A DNA stretch of 64,000 nucleotides from an uncultured Alphaproteobacteria bacterium (GCA_903862715.1 CAIOYY010000057.1:1-64000), one strand, 5' to 3'. Shown: positions 27,369 through 36,802, counted from the first letter of the stretch. The notes: a model not told the origin generated them from the sequence alone. Translations and numbers: made by a program.

Positions 27369-28332
27369 TCGTGTCATAGGCGTCAACGATGCGCGTGACC
27401 AAAGGATGACGCACGACATCTTCCTTGGCGAAGCGGGCAAAGCCGATGCCTTCGACGCCATGAAGATAGCGCAGGGCTTCGTCGAGACCTTCCGGCCCAT
27501 TCGGCAGATCACTTTGCGATGGATCGCCCGTGACCACCATGCGCGAATCCTCACCAAGGCGGGTCAGCACCATCTTCATCTGCGCGTGGCTGCAATTCTG
27601 CGCTTCGTCGAGAATGACGAAGGAACGCGACAATGTGCGTCCGCGCATGAAGGCGAGCGGCGCGACTTCGATGATTCCGCTTTCCATCATCTTGGTCGCC
27701 TGTTCGCCGATCACTTCGAACAGTGCGTCGTATAGCGGCCTTAAATAAGGATCGATTTTCTCGCGCAGATCGCCGGGAAGAAACCCTAGACGTTCGCCCG
27801 CTTCCAGCGCGGGCCGCGAAAGAATGAGACGTTCGACGCGGCGTTCAAAAAGAAGATGCGCGCCATAGGCGGCGGCGAGATAGGTTTTGCCGGTTCCCGC
27901 AGGACCGATGCCGAACACAAGCTCGTGCTGACGCATCATATCGAGATAAGCGAGCTGCGCCTTCGAGCGCACTTTCGTGATCTTACCCGAGGCAGTGCGG
28001 ATCGCGCTGGCGCCCTGTTCCTTCAACGCGATGCTGTGAGGTGCGTCTTCGGCAAAACGGATCTCGGCATCGACTTCCGCCGTACCGATTTCATCCCCCG
28101 CTTCCAGCCGCGCATAGAGCGCCTTCAGCGCGGTGGACGCAGCGGTGCGTCCGCGAGGCCCGCCTTCGATGGAGACGAGATTGCCGCGCATCGCCAGCTT
28201 CACGCCGAGCTTCTGTTCGATGCGGACGAAATGACGGTTGTGTCCACCCGCCAGCGCGGGCAGAAGCCCGTTGCGTTTGAATTCGAGCATGGTCTGCTCG
28301 CGTGCGGGCGGTGCTTTCTTACGTTCGGTCAA
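27337..28332 (-). CDS. PhoH-like ATPase
   Basis: 331 residues. Walker A is [16 protein letters not shown] (about 145-160) and Walker [17 protein letters not shown], with [15 protein letters not shown] and [13 protein letters not shown] at the end. A KH-like N-terminal region (about 40-100) precedes it. PhoH-like proteins are ATPases tied to RNA metabolism; the activity of this version is not established. Start overlaps the miaB stop by 4 bases. Confidence 0.94.
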   Translation of the reverse strand: MTERKKAPPAREQTMLEFKRNGLLPALAGGHNRHFVRIEQKLGVKLAMRGNLVSIEGGPRGRTAASTALKALYARLEAGDEIGTAEVDAEIRFAEDAPHSIALKEQGASAIRTASGKITKVRSKAQLAYLDMMRQHELVFGIGPAGTGKTYLAAAYGAHLLFERRVERLILSRPALEAGERLGFLPGDLREKIDPYLRPLYDALFEVIGEQATKMMESGIIEVAPLAFMRGRTLSRSFVILDEAQNCSHAQMKMVLTRLGEDSRMVVTGDPSQSDLPNGPEGLDEALRYLHGVEGIGFARFAKEDVVRHPLVTRIVDAYDTNEKAKRGRGK

Positions 28333-29690
28333 TGCGCCATTTCCCTGATGCGCACATCGTTCTCGGCCTGAAGAACGCCGGTGAGGCTACCCTGGGAGGC
28401 CGCCGCGATCCGAACCGGACGCAATGCGCCGATCAACGATAAGGCATTCTCGACATGAACCGGCTGCAGATAGGGACTGCGCCCAATAGCCTGACCTTCC
28501 TTGCGGCCCGGCTTTTCGAACAATACCGGAAAGACCTTGCCTTCACAGCTTTGGTTGAAGGCTTTCTGCTGCGAAAACAAAAGTGCCTGCAGGCCTTGCA
28601 GCCGCGCATCCTTCACGTCTTCCGGAATCTGCTTTTCGACCGCCGCCGGCGTACCGGGACGGGGGCTGTATTTGAACGAGAAGGCGCTTGCGAAACCGAC
28701 GCTGCGCACCAGATCCATCGTGTCGTCGAAATCCTTGTCGCTTTCGCCAGGAAATCCGACGATGAAATCGGAGGAGAGCGCGATATCCTTGCGGACGGCG
28801 CGAATGCGGGCGACGACGTTGAAGTAAGCATCTCGTCCGTGTTGCCGATTCATTGCTTTGAGGATTCGGTCCGAACCCGACTGCACCGGCAGATGCAGAT
28901 AGGGCATTAGTTGTTCCACTTCGGCATGTACGTCTATCAAGGCATCGTCCATGTCGCGCGGATGGCTGGTGGTATAACGAAGACGTTCGACGCCGCCGAT
29001 CTGCGCCAGCCGGCGGATAAGCTGAGCGAGACCCCACCTCGTTCCGTCCGGGCCTTCGCCGCTAAACGCGTTGACGTTCTGGCCAAGAAGCGTGATCTCG
29101 CACACGCCCGATGCCGCAAGCCGTTCGGCCTCGCGCACCACGTCACGCACGGGACGGGAATATTCCGCGCCGCGCGTATAGGGGACGACGCAGAAGGTGC
29201 AGAATTTGTCGCAGCCTTCCTGCACGGTGAGAAAAGCTGTCGCGCCGCGACCGCTGCGTTCTTCGGGCAGCGCATCGAATTTTTCTTCCGTAGGAAATTC
29301 GGTCTCCAGCACCGCGCCCGCACCGCGCGTCACGCGCGCGATCATCTCGGGCAGGCGATGATAGGATTGCGGGCCTACCACCATGTCGACCGCCGATTGG
29401 CGTTTGACGATTTCGGCCCCTTCGGCCTGCGCGGTGCAGCCCGCCACCGCGATCAGCATGCGTCCGCCGTTTTCGGCTTTGGCTTCCTTTAACTCACGCA
29501 GGCGGCCCAACTCGGAATAGACCTTGTCGGTCGCCTTTTCGCGTATATGGCAGGTATTGAGAATGACCATGTCGGCGTCTTCCGGCCCATCGGTCATGCC
29601 ATAGCCATGCGGCGCCAGGAGATCCGCCATGCGCGCGGAGTCATAGACGTTCATCTGGCAACCATAGGTCTTGATGAAGAGCTTTTTCAT
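28329..29690 (-). CDS. miaB: tRNA-2-methylthio-N6-dimethylallyladenosine synthase
   Basis: 453 residues. The UPF0004 domain holds [12 protein letters not shown] and NTCHIREKA with a third Cys in AGCTAQAEG; the radical-SAM cluster is [15 protein letters not shown]; a TRAM domain ends the protein. It adds a methylthio group to i6A37 of tRNAs reading UNN codons using two iron-sulfur clusters. ATG at 29690 has AAGGAA upstream and matches the family start; a 39-codon upstream extension is rejected. Confidence 0.97.
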   Translation of the reverse strand: MKKLFIKTYGCQMNVYDSARMADLLAPHGYGMTDGPEDADMVILNTCHIREKATDKVYSELGRLRELKEAKAENGGRMLIAVAGCTAQAEGAEIVKRQSAVDMVVGPQSYHRLPEMIARVTRGAGAVLETEFPTEEKFDALPEERSGRGATAFLTVQEGCDKFCTFCVVPYTRGAEYSRPVRDVVREAERLAASGVCEITLLGQNVNAFSGEGPDGTRWGLAQLIRRLAQIGGVERLRYTTSHPRDMDDALIDVHAEVEQLMPYLHLPVQSGSDRILKAMNRQHGRDAYFNVVARIRAVRKDIALSSDFIVGFPGESDKDFDDTMDLVRSVGFASAFSFKYSPRPGTPAAVEKQIPEDVKDARLQGLQALLFSQQKAFNQSCEGKVFPVLFEKPGRKEGQAIGRSPYLQPVHVENALSLIGALRPVRIAAASQGSLTGVLQAENDVRIREMAH

Positions 29691-29949
29691 CGTTCCTTCG
29701 CGGGGGCCGGCCGGAGCCTTTTTCGCGCGTAACTTGGTCCCATACCAGCGTCTATCGAGACGGGGCTCAAGGGGCGCGTTTATCGTCGAAGCCCCTGCCG
29801 AATTCAAGCAAAGGGGCTATTTGGGTGGCCGCCCTCCGTGCCCCATCCCGGTGGACGACCCTGCCCGTACATTCTACAAGGCCCACCAGCTAAATAGCGT
29901 CAGGTCCATCGACCCTCAACTATCGCCCTTTTATTCGGAGGATACCCCC

Positions 29950-30513
29950 ATGCGTGCCGCTTACCTGCTTTCCGCCGCCCTGTTGACCTGTGCCGCCTTC
30001 GCCGCCGCGCCTGCCAAGGCCCAGATCGAGCAATTCGTCGTTACAGGCGATGCCGCCCTCCGGACCCAGGAAAAGAACGAGATTTCGCTCGATACCGCCC
30101 GGCGCATCGCCCAGCATTGCGAAGCTGCGGCCCGCGAGGCCGGCGAAGCCGCCTCGATTGCCATCCTGAACCAGTTCGGCGAGCAGGTGTATTATCTGCG
30201 CATGGACGGCCTCCGCGGCCCACGCCAGCTGGAGGCGCCGGTTTTAAAGGCGCGCGCAGCGATCATCACGCATGAACCTTCGAGCGTGACCAATTACCGG
30301 ATCAACAATGGCGATACCGACAAATTCCATCAGGGCTTCTTCTGGAACATTTTCCCGACCGGCGGCGGACTTCCTATTGTGGTCGATGATCAGTTTATCG
30401 GCGCCATTGGCGTCGGTGGATCGAGCTTCAATGAACGCTGCGGCTATGACGCGCTGACGGCCGTGCTTGGCCCGCAGCCGCCGCTCGACCCTACCGTCCG
30501 CACCGGCGACTAA
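29950..30513 (+). CDS. Exported GlcG/HbpS-like heme-binding family protein, copy 1
   Basis: 187 residues with a signal peptide cleaved near AKAQ (about residue 23). The rest is a single GlcG/HbpS domain: ISLDTARRIAQHCEAAAREA, SIAILNQFGEQVYYLRMDG, APVLKARAAIITHEP and GGLPIVVDDQFIGAIGVGGS. Family members bind heme or cobalamin or act as sensory partners, but most known ones lack this exact context. It sits on the opposite strand between plsC and miaB. A 260-base leader with no clear promoter lies upstream. Tandem with a paralogue. Confidence 0.8.
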   Translation: MRAAYLLSAALLTCAAFAAAPAKAQIEQFVVTGDAALRTQEKNEISLDTARRIAQHCEAAAREAGEAASIAILNQFGEQVYYLRMDGLRGPRQLEAPVLKARAAIITHEPSSVTNYRINNGDTDKFHQGFFWNIFPTGGGLPIVVDDQFIGAIGVGGSSFNERCGYDALTAVLGPQPPLDPTVRTGD

Positions 30514-30531
30514 ACCCCAAATGCACAGACC

Positions 30532-30566
30532 AAGACCCGCTCGGGCGCTCCCCAGCGGGTCTTTTC
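30532..30566 (+). terminator. Terminator between the two GlcG-like genes
   Basis: AAGACCCGCT (30532-30541) and AGCGGGTCTT (30554-30563) form a 10-bp stem with a 12-base loop, followed by TTC and ATTT. It would lower expression of the second copy relative to the first, or separate them. Confidence 0.7.
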
Positions 30567-30610
30567 ATTTCGCAGGTCCACGTCACTTTTTTGAAATCAG
30601 GGAGAGCCAC

Positions 30611-31174
30611 ATGCTTCGTAACGCCAGACATCTTCTGGGATCGCTCGCGCTTCTTGCCGGCGCGACCCTTTCCGCAGGCAGCGCAACGGCGCAGCTCGAC
30701 GAGTTCATCATTCAGGGCGAGAACGCGGAACGCATACTGGAACGCAGCGCGATTTCGCTCGATACCGCGAAACGCATTGCCACCGCCTGCGCCGATCTCG
30801 CACGCGCAGAGGGCTCGCAAGCGTCCATCGCCATTCTCGATCAGTTCGGGCTTCTGGTTTATTTCGAACGCATGGACGGCATTCGCGGCGTGACGCAGGT
30901 GGAGGCCGCTATCCGCAAGGCGAAGACCAGCATCGTCACGCGCGAGCCGAGCCGGGCCGTGTTCAATCGCGTCGAATCCGGCCAGTTCACCGATTTCCAC
31001 TGGGGCTATTGGTATGACGCGTTCAAAACGCCGGGCGGATTGCCGATTATCGTCGATCATCAATTGCTGGGCGCCATCGGGGTCGGCGGTTCGGGCTTCG
31101 ACGAGCGCTGCGCGCATGAAGCGCTGACCCAGGTGCTGGGACCGCAACCGCCGCTGCTGGAATCGCCGCAATAA
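30611..31174 (+). CDS. Exported GlcG/HbpS-like heme-binding family protein, copy 2
   Basis: 187 residues, same length and plan as the upstream copy: signal peptide ending near ATAQ (about residue 28), then ISLDTAKRIATACADLARAE, SIAILDQFGLLVYFERMDGI and GGLPIIVDHQLLGAIGVGGS. GGAGAG lies 6 bases before the ATG. The two copies share about half their residues by eye, so the duplication is old. Where copy 1 has a His-Phe-Asn-containing loop (KFHQGFFWNIF), copy 2 has TDFHWGYWYDAF, suggesting different ligands. Confidence 0.8.
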   Translation: MLRNARHLLGSLALLAGATLSAGSATAQLDEFIIQGENAERILERSAISLDTAKRIATACADLARAEGSQASIAILDQFGLLVYFERMDGIRGVTQVEAAIRKAKTSIVTREPSRAVFNRVESGQFTDFHWGYWYDAFKTPGGLPIIVDHQLLGAIGVGGSGFDERCAHEALTQVLGPQPPLLESPQ

Positions 31175-31186
31175 GAAGGAACGAGC

Positions 31187-31213
31187 GAGGCGGCTTCACG
31201 CCGCCTCTTCTTC
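31187..31213 (+). terminator. Terminator after second GlcG-like gene
   Basis: GAGGCGGC (31187-31194), loop TTCAC and GCCGCCTC (31200-31207), then TTCTTC. It overlaps the 3' end of the convergent plsC gene. Confidence 0.55.
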
Positions 31214-32044
31214 GTCCTCGTCCTCGGGATGCGCCTCGGCCAGAAGCGTCGAGGGCATCAAGGCGCCATGCAGCGCATGCATGAGCCCGGCGCGAACCCT
31301 CAGTTCGGCATGTTTCGCCAGTTGTTTGCGTCCGCCGACATCGTCGACCGTCACGGGCGGATGAAATTCGATCACGACATCAAGCGGCCCGGTGGCGAAC
31401 ACACCCCAGAGATGGGGAAGCAGGTCCATGTCGCCATACCAGGCATAAAAGGGGCGCGTTTCACGCCCCATCGGAATGCCATAGGACGCGACATAGGCGA
31501 TGCTGACCGGCTGCACCGGCGGGTGCCGCGTGGGACCGGAGTTTTCGAGCGGGAGTTCCGCCGCGCCGACCAGGGCGCTTTTGAACGGCAGTACACGATT
31601 GCCATCGCTCGACGTGCCTTCGGCAAAGATCACCAGAATCTCGCCCGCCTTGAGTCGGTCGCGAATGATGTCACGGTCGGAGACGGTCCGGCGCTTCTCA
31701 CCCCGGCGAACGAAAATCGTCCGCTGCAGCCGCGAAAGAAGACCGAAAAGCGGCCACTCATTCACTTCGCTTTTTGCCACAAAGGAGAGGGGGCTGAGGC
31801 TGGAAAGCAGGATGATATCGACCCAGCCATTGTGATTGGCGAGCATCAGGCCGCCTTCCTTGATCGGCGTGCCGACCACGCGGATGCGAATGCCGATGAT
31901 ACGGCACAGCATGCGGTGATAGAAAACCGGAATGCGCGCCCGTGCGGGCAGCGCCAATTTCAATGCCACCCATTGCGCCGGCAGGCAGACAAGCGTCAGC
32001 AGAAGAAATCCGATGAAGATGGCTGGCGCGCGCAAGGCGTCCAC
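31196..32044 (-). CDS. plsC: 1-acyl-sn-glycerol-3-phosphate acyltransferase
   Basis: 282 residues with an N-terminal membrane helix (IFIGFLLLTLVCLPAQWVAL). Acyltransferase motifs are NHNGWVDIILL (the H-x4-D block), FVRRGEKRRTVSD, and FAEGTSSDGNRVLPFKSA. It makes phosphatidic acid at the inner membrane. The acidic C-terminus (HPEDEDEEEAA) is unusual but of no clear meaning. It lies 9 bases after fur and probably shares its transcript. Confidence 0.93.
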   Translation of the reverse strand: MDALRAPAIFIGFLLLTLVCLPAQWVALKLALPARARIPVFYHRMLCRIIGIRIRVVGTPIKEGGLMLANHNGWVDIILLSSLSPLSFVAKSEVNEWPLFGLLSRLQRTIFVRRGEKRRTVSDRDIIRDRLKAGEILVIFAEGTSSDGNRVLPFKSALVGAAELPLENSGPTRHPPVQPVSIAYVASYGIPMGRETRPFYAWYGDMDLLPHLWGVFATGPLDVVIEFHPPVTVDDVGGRKQLAKHAELRVRAGLMHALHGALMPSTLLAEAHPEDEDEEEAA

Positions 32045-32053
32045 TTGGGGAGC

Positions 32054-32473
32054 CTATGCGCCGGGTTTCTTGTTCGTGATAGGGCGCCCGTATAATTCCA
32101 GACGGTGATCGACAAGTTCGAAGCCGAGTTCCAGCGCCACGCGCCGCTGCAGCTTTTCGATTTCCTCATTGATGAATTCGATCACCTTGCCGGATGAAAC
32201 ATCGATGAGGTGATCGTGATGTTCGCTGATTTCCTCATAGCGCGAACGGCCGTCGCGGAAATCGTGGCGTTCCAGAATGCCCGCATCCTCGAAAAGCTTC
32301 ACCGTGCGATAGACGGTGGCGATGGAGATATTGGGATCGGCCGCAACCGAGCGGCGATACAATTCTTCGGCGTCAGGGTGGTCATAGGCCTCGGACATCA
32401 CGCGCGCGATGACGCGGCGCTGATCCGTCATGCGGAGGCCTTTGTCGACACAGGCTTTCTCGATGCGATTCAC
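32054..32473 (-). CDS. fur: Fur/Mur family metal-responsive repressor
   Basis: 139 residues: winged helix about 1-83 (MTDQRRVIARVMSEAYDHPD, SIATVYRTVKLFEDAGILER) and a metal-binding dimer domain with EHHDHLIDVSSGKVIEF. There is no C-terminal CxxC site, as in alphaproteobacterial Fur/Mur. In rhizobia this locus encodes the manganese regulator Mur; iron and manganese specificity cannot be told from sequence. It follows rimI after 188 bases, so it may have its own promoter. Confidence 0.92.
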   Translation of the reverse strand: MNRIEKACVDKGLRMTDQRRVIARVMSEAYDHPDAEELYRRSVAADPNISIATVYRTVKLFEDAGILERHDFRDGRSRYEEISEHHDHLIDVSSGKVIEFINEEIEKLQRRVALELGFELVDHRLELYGRPITNKKPGA

Positions 32474-32548
32474 GATGCAACTGCCCCTTCAACAGGCTGG
32501 GAGCCGGACCCGAGCCTTGCTTGCGGGCATTTTCATACCCGGCGGCAT

Positions 32549-32604
32549 CCGGCATAGGAAGCAAGTCTAGCGGAGTAAGCGCGCTTGCCCAAGCCTTATG
32601 CCGG
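32549..32604 (-). repeat. Inverted repeat in the fur leader
   Basis: CCGGCATA (32549-32556) and TATGCCGG (32597-32604) enclose an inner GCAAG/CTTGC pair, forming a possible long stem-loop 76-131 bases upstream of the fur start. No terminator tract is present. Confidence 0.4.
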
Positions 32605-32660
32605 GATTTCCATCCCTGTGAAAAGACGGCTCTTGGCTATGCCTCGCATTCTCAAGCCGA

Positions 32661-33140
32661 TCATCGCTGCGTTGCGGGCAGCGGCAGCCGGGCGCTGAGG
32701 ACCAGCGCATCCACCGGCCCAGCCGCCGAGCGATAATAACCGCGCCGTCGTCCAGCCTCGGTAAACCCAAGCCCGCTATAAAGCGCGAACGCGGCATTGT
32801 TGCCGACCGCGACTTCGAGAAACATCTCCTCTGCTCCCATCGCCTCGGCCTCGCGGGCGCCCGCACGGACCAGCGCACGCGCGCAGCCCGAACGCCGCGC
32901 CCCAGGCACGGTGCCGATGGTCAGAATTTCCGATTCCGAAGCGGCGGTTTGTATCGCCACAAAACCATCGACCTCGGAGGAGCCGGGTGCCGAGGCGAGC
33001 AGCGCAAAGGCCTTCGGATGGGCGAGAATGTCCCGGAAGCTTTCCGCGTTCCAGGCGTCATCAAAACAGGTGCGATGGAGGCCCGCGAGCAACATCGCGT
33101 CTTCCGGGGTCGCGCGCGCGATATGAAGGCCCGTGCTCAT
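32661..33140 (-). CDS. rimI: Ribosomal-protein-S18-alanine N-acetyltransferase
   Basis: 159 residues of the GNAT fold: ARATPEDAMLLAGLHRTCFD, EILTIGTVPGARRSGCARAL with the acetyl-CoA loop, and FLEVAVGNNAAFALYSGLGF. It acetylates the S18 N-terminus and, in this position beside tsaB, is the usual partner gene. ATG at 33140 is preferred over the TTG directly before it. It is 12 bases after tsaB. Confidence 0.92.
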   Translation of the reverse strand: MSTGLHIARATPEDAMLLAGLHRTCFDDAWNAESFRDILAHPKAFALLASAPGSSEVDGFVAIQTAASESEILTIGTVPGARRSGCARALVRAGAREAEAMGAEEMFLEVAVGNNAAFALYSGLGFTEAGRRRGYYRSAAGPVDALVLSARLPLPATQR

Positions 33141-33152
33141 CAAGATTCCCGC

Positions 33153-33824
33153 TTACCGGATTGGGAGTTTGGCATCGGGGGCCCGAAGATAAAGCGGCGC
33201 GGGCGGATGGTCTTCCGGACAGAGCGCAAGCCCAAGGCGCGCGACGAACACCGCATCCGGTTGCAACACGGTGGTGGTGACGGCTGACAGGCCGCGTGCG
33301 GAAAGAAGCGGCGCGAGCAATGCTGCGCCCGTTCCCGCAAGAAGGGGTGCAGCAAACCCGCGCGCATTTTCGACAATGCGCTCAACCGCATCCTCCAGCG
33401 GCAGGACCATCGGCGCGAGGCACGTCTCGCCCTTGCGGGTGCGGGCGCCGAGATAGAATTCGCCGCGTTTCGCGTCGCAGAGCGTGACCGCCCAGCCGGC
33501 ATCGCCCAGCGTCAGCGCTTCCTCCGCCATTGCATCCAGCGTGGTGACGCCAACAGCTGGAATACCGAGGCCGAGCGCCAGGGCGCGGGCGAAAGCGAGG
33601 CCGACCCTTTGTCCGGTGAAGGTGCCGGGCCCCGTCGTCACCGCGATGCGATCGAGAGACGCGAACGCCGCCCCCGCTTCTCGCATCACCGCTTCGGCCA
33701 TCGGCGCGAGGGCTTCGGCATGGCCGCGCGGCATGTCCGCATGCGCCTGGGCGAGGACAATACCCTTATCGAGCAGCGCCACCGAACACGCGCCGAGCGC
33801 GGTATCTATTCCCAGAATTCTCAA
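33153..33824 (-). CDS. tsaB: tRNA threonylcarbamoyladenosine biosynthesis protein TsaB
   Basis: 223 residues of the actin-like ASKHA fold: MRILGIDTALGACSVALLDK, GHAEALAPMAEAVMREAG, and VTTGPGTFTGQRVGLAFARA. TsaB is the scaffold partner of TsaD in t6A37 modification of tRNAs that read ANN codons. The gene cluster tsaB-rimI-fur is a common alphaproteobacterial arrangement. Confidence 0.95.
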   Translation of the reverse strand: MRILGIDTALGACSVALLDKGIVLAQAHADMPRGHAEALAPMAEAVMREAGAAFASLDRIAVTTGPGTFTGQRVGLAFARALALGLGIPAVGVTTLDAMAEEALTLGDAGWAVTLCDAKRGEFYLGARTRKGETCLAPMVLPLEDAVERIVENARGFAAPLLAGTGAALLAPLLSARGLSAVTTTVLQPDAVFVARLGLALCPEDHPPAPLYLRAPDAKLPIR

Positions 33825-33858
33825 AGGAGCGGTCTCAAAACCTCCTCAAAGGAGGCGA

Positions 33859-34455
33859 TCAAATTATCTTACACGCTTCGTCGAATGAAAGGCGTGGCGC
33901 GCGCGGACGCATCTCGGGATCCTCGCCATAGCCGAGATTGCACAGGAAGTTCGACTTCCAGGACGTTCCCGCAAAAAATTCGCCATCGACACCGTTATTG
34001 TCGAAGCCCGACATCGGCCCGCAATCGAGGCCGATGGCGCGGGCGGCGAGCATCAGATAGGCGCCTTGCAGGGTTCCATTGCGAAAAGCGACTTCGTGCA
34101 GGGCCGTCGCACTTTGCGCCATCATGTTCTCGCGCGCATGCGGCCGTGTGGGGCGTAGTTTCGGCAGCTGATCGTAGAAGGCGAGGTCATGGGCGATGAT
34201 CGCCGTGGCGGGCGCGTTCATGGTCTGCTCGACATTGCCCTTGTCGAGATGCGGTCTCAGGCGTTCCTTCGCTTCCAGCGACGCGACGAACATGATCCGC
34301 GCCGGGCAGCAATTGCCCGAAGTGGGACCGAGACGCAGCAGGTCATAGACCGCCATCAGCATTTGCGGCGTCACCGGATCGGGACGGAATTTGCGGAAGG
34401 TGCGGGCGCGCCGGAACACAAGATCGAGCGCTTCGTCATTGATCGCGTGATTCAA
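33859..34455 (-). CDS. Nitroreductase-family protein, RutE/HadB-like
   Basis: 198 residues from a TTG at 34455 that has AGGAAAGGAG 6 bases upstream; the open frame continues to 34488. It matches the malonic-semialdehyde-reductase branch: ALDLVFRRARTFRKFRPDPV, LLRLGPTSGNCCPARIMFV and GLDCGPMSGFDNNGVDGEFF. It binds FMN and reduces small carbonyls or nitro compounds. No other rut genes are near, so pyrimidine breakdown is not supported. It is inserted between nfuA and tsaB. Confidence 0.87.
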   Translation of the reverse strand: MNHAINDEALDLVFRRARTFRKFRPDPVTPQMLMAVYDLLRLGPTSGNCCPARIMFVASLEAKERLRPHLDKGNVEQTMNAPATAIIAHDLAFYDQLPKLRPTRPHARENMMAQSATALHEVAFRNGTLQGAYLMLAARAIGLDCGPMSGFDNNGVDGEFFAGTSWKSNFLCNLGYGEDPEMRPRAPRLSFDEACKII

Positions 34456-34548
34456 GCGGCGCTCCTTTCCTATGCGGACGGACCGCATCCGGCGCTTCTA
34501 GTGCGCTTCGGGGAGGGCCGCAATCGGCCAAGCCCCTATGGCCCGCCG

Positions 34549-35121
34549 TTAAACGGCTTCGACGCCGGAGACTTCGGGGACGTAATGGCGCAGCATATTC
34601 TCGATGCCGTTCTTCAACGTGATGGTCGAGGACGGGCAGCCGGCACAGCTTCCCTGAAGATGCAGAAAGACCGTACCTGACCCGGAATCGAAGCCCTTGA
34701 AGATGATATCGCCGCCATCATTGGCGACGGCCGGGCGTACACGCGTGTCCAGAAGCTCTTTGATCTGGGCAACGATCTCGCCGTCTTCGCCTTCGTAAAC
34801 CGTTTCCGCCTCGGCGGTGACTTCGGCTCCGGCGTCAAAAAGCGGCAAGGCCTTGGTGAAATGCTCCATGATCGCGCCGAGGATCACCGGCTTGAGGTGA
34901 CGCCAATCATTGTTCTCGCCGTCGCGCTTGGTCACGGTGACGAAATCGCCGCCGAAGAACACGCGCTCGACTTCCGGGATGGCGAAGAGGCGCCGGGCCA
35001 GCGGTGAATGCGCGCCCGCTTCGGCGTCGGGAAAATCGGCGGTGCCGTCGCCCATGACGGCGCTGCCCGGAATGAATTTCAGCGTCGCCGGATTCGGCGT
35101 GGTCTCAGTCTGGATGAACAT
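34549..35121 (-). CDS. NifU-like Fe-S cluster scaffold/carrier (NfuA/NFU1 type)
   Basis: 190 residues: an N-terminal Nfu_N domain ([40 protein letters not shown]) and a C-terminal NifU domain with the cluster-binding CxxC in [20 protein letters not shown]. It delivers [4Fe-4S] clusters to late acceptors; MiaB in the same cluster is a plausible client, but this is inference. Located upstream of tsaB as in many alphaproteobacteria. Confidence 0.94.
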   Translation of the reverse strand: MFIQTETTPNPATLKFIPGSAVMGDGTADFPDAEAGAHSPLARRLFAIPEVERVFFGGDFVTVTKRDGENNDWRHLKPVILGAIMEHFTKALPLFDAGAEVTAEAETVYEGEDGEIVAQIKELLDTRVRPAVANDGGDIIFKGFDSGSGTVFLHLQGSCAGCPSSTITLKNGIENMLRHYVPEVSGVEAV

Positions 35122-35176
35122 GCCCCATAGATGGCGCGGCGCGCCTTAAGGATCAAGCCCGTTGCACGGGGCGCCG

Positions 35177-36154
35177 CTAATCGAGCGTTTCGCCCCATTT
35201 TTTGCGCGAAACGGCGCGGTAAGCGGGTTTGTCGCGTTTGGGAACCAACACATCTTCAAGGCCATCCGTAGTGCAGAGCTTGAAGCGAAGACCCGCCTTT
35301 TCGGCTTTCGGACGATCCAGAATGCGCGCCGAGGGCAGGGGTAACGGCAGATCGCGCATTACCGCGAGATAGGAAAATTTCTCGTCCTCGAAGGGGACGG
35401 CGCCGCCCTTGGCGCGCATATGATCGCGCGAGCGCGGAAGGCGCTGGGCAAAATGACACCAATCCGGTGCAGTAAGGGGACAGGCGGCATCATGCGGGCA
35501 GGGTGCGGCGACACGGGCCCCGAGCCCTAAAAGAAACCCGCGCGCCGCCAGAATGCGGCGATAGCCTTCGGGCGTGCCGGGCTCGACGATCAGCAGCACA
35601 GACGCGGCGCCGCGCCATAATGCGGACAGCGCCCCGGCCCATCGGGCCTCGGGAAGTTCGGCCAGCGCATAGGCGAGAACGACGAGATCATGCGGTTGGG
35701 CAGGCAGATGGTCGGGAACGCCACCCTTTATAATAGGTGCACCGCGCAGGGCCTCAGCACCGGAGAAGGTCAGAAGTTTGCGCGCTGCGCCGAGCATCGC
35801 GTCGTTTTCGTCCAGGAGTGTCATCTGTTTAATGCCGTCCCAGCATTCGAGCGCCGCCCAGCTTGCGGTCCCCGGCCCGCACCCGGCATCGAGCACGGAG
35901 CGTGGCGCAAAATCCGGCATGCGGGCCTTTACTGCCTCCATTGCGGCGAGTGTTGACGCATAGGTCGCCGGCAGCCGCGTGACGAGATAGGCCGCGACGT
36001 CGGCCTCGGTTGTAACCGCAATGCGCGAGGACGCGCGGGCGCGGTAGAGACCGGAAAGCGCCGCCGTGCGCGCGGCAATATCGCGGTCGGAAATCTCGCT
36101 TATGCTTTCTTCTATGCCGCGCTGAAGCGCGTCGGGCAGCGCGAAATCGCTCAC
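35177..36154 (-). CDS. Rsm22-family methyltransferase-like protein
   Basis: 325 residues. A SAM-type Rossmann domain holds RSVLDAGCGPGTASWAALEC (about 85-104) and HDLVVLAYALAELPEARW. The C-terminal Fe-S module of Rsm22 is present as CPHDAACPLTAPDWCHFAQR, then DEKFSYLAVMR. The mitochondrial relative assists small-subunit assembly with this four-Cys cluster. The bacterial substrate is unknown. Same strand as usp (11 bases upstream), with nfuA 55 bases downstream. Confidence 0.88.
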   Translation of the reverse strand: MSDFALPDALQRGIEESISEISDRDIAARTAALSGLYRARASSRIAVTTEADVAAYLVTRLPATYASTLAAMEAVKARMPDFAPRSVLDAGCGPGTASWAALECWDGIKQMTLLDENDAMLGAARKLLTFSGAEALRGAPIIKGGVPDHLPAQPHDLVVLAYALAELPEARWAGALSALWRGAASVLLIVEPGTPEGYRRILAARGFLLGLGARVAAPCPHDAACPLTAPDWCHFAQRLPRSRDHMRAKGGAVPFEDEKFSYLAVMRDLPLPLPSARILDRPKAEKAGLRFKLCTTDGLEDVLVPKRDKPAYRAVSRKKWGETLD

Positions 36155-36165
36155 GCCGACGCCAT

Positions 36166-36663
36166 TTAAGCGAGCGCGTCGATGGTTTCGTCGGCGAGGT
36201 CGCCGGGAACGACCGTCACCGGAATGGCATAACCGCCATTGCCCGGCCCGGCGATGGCCGACACGAGGGGGCCGGGGCCGTCTTTCGACGTGCCCGCCGC
36301 GAGAACCAGAATCGAGATCGCACCGTCTTCCTTGATAAGCGCACGTATTTCGTCGGCGGTGCGGCCCTCGCGCACGATCAGTTCGGGCGTATTGCCGGTG
36401 ATGTCGTTGACGGCCTTGGCCGCTTCATGAAGAAGGCGTTCCGCTTCCTGATGGGCTTCCTCGCGCATCATGCGCTCAACGCCCGCCCATTGCTGAAAAT
36501 CGGAAGGGCCGACCACGCAGAGAAGGGTGACGATGCCGCCGGTGTGCTGGGCACGGCGCGCGGCGAAGCGCAGCGCCACCCGGCCTTCGGGCGAAGTGTC
36601 TACAACGACAAGGAATTTTCGTCGGGGGGTGGTCGAGGAGGCGGTTGCAACAGGATCGGTCAT
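36166..36663 (-). CDS. Universal stress protein family
   Basis: 165 residues of the UspA fold: KFLVVVDTSPEGRVALRFAA, GIVTLLCVVGP, and a glycine-rich end (VSAIAGPGNGGYAIPVTVVP). The ATP-binding G-x2-G-x9-G-[ST] motif of nucleotide-binding Usp proteins is altered, so binding is doubtful. Start is ATG at 36663; an in-frame ATG at 36681 is about equally likely, as neither has a good ribosome site. Confidence 0.85.
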   Translation of the reverse strand: MTDPVATASSTTPRRKFLVVVDTSPEGRVALRFAARRAQHTGGIVTLLCVVGPSDFQQWAGVERMMREEAHQEAERLLHEAAKAVNDITGNTPELIVREGRTADEIRALIKEDGAISILVLAAGTSKDGPGPLVSAIAGPGNGGYAIPVTVVPGDLADETIDALA

Positions 36664-36802
36664 GGCCGACAATGGTGACATTGGACGCATATCCCGGCAA
36701 GCCGAACGGCCAAGCTTAAATTTGCTCTGACCTCGGGGAACCATGGAACCCGAACGGAACTTTGTCGTTCACTATGCGAGGACTTAACAACGGAACCTTA
36801 TC

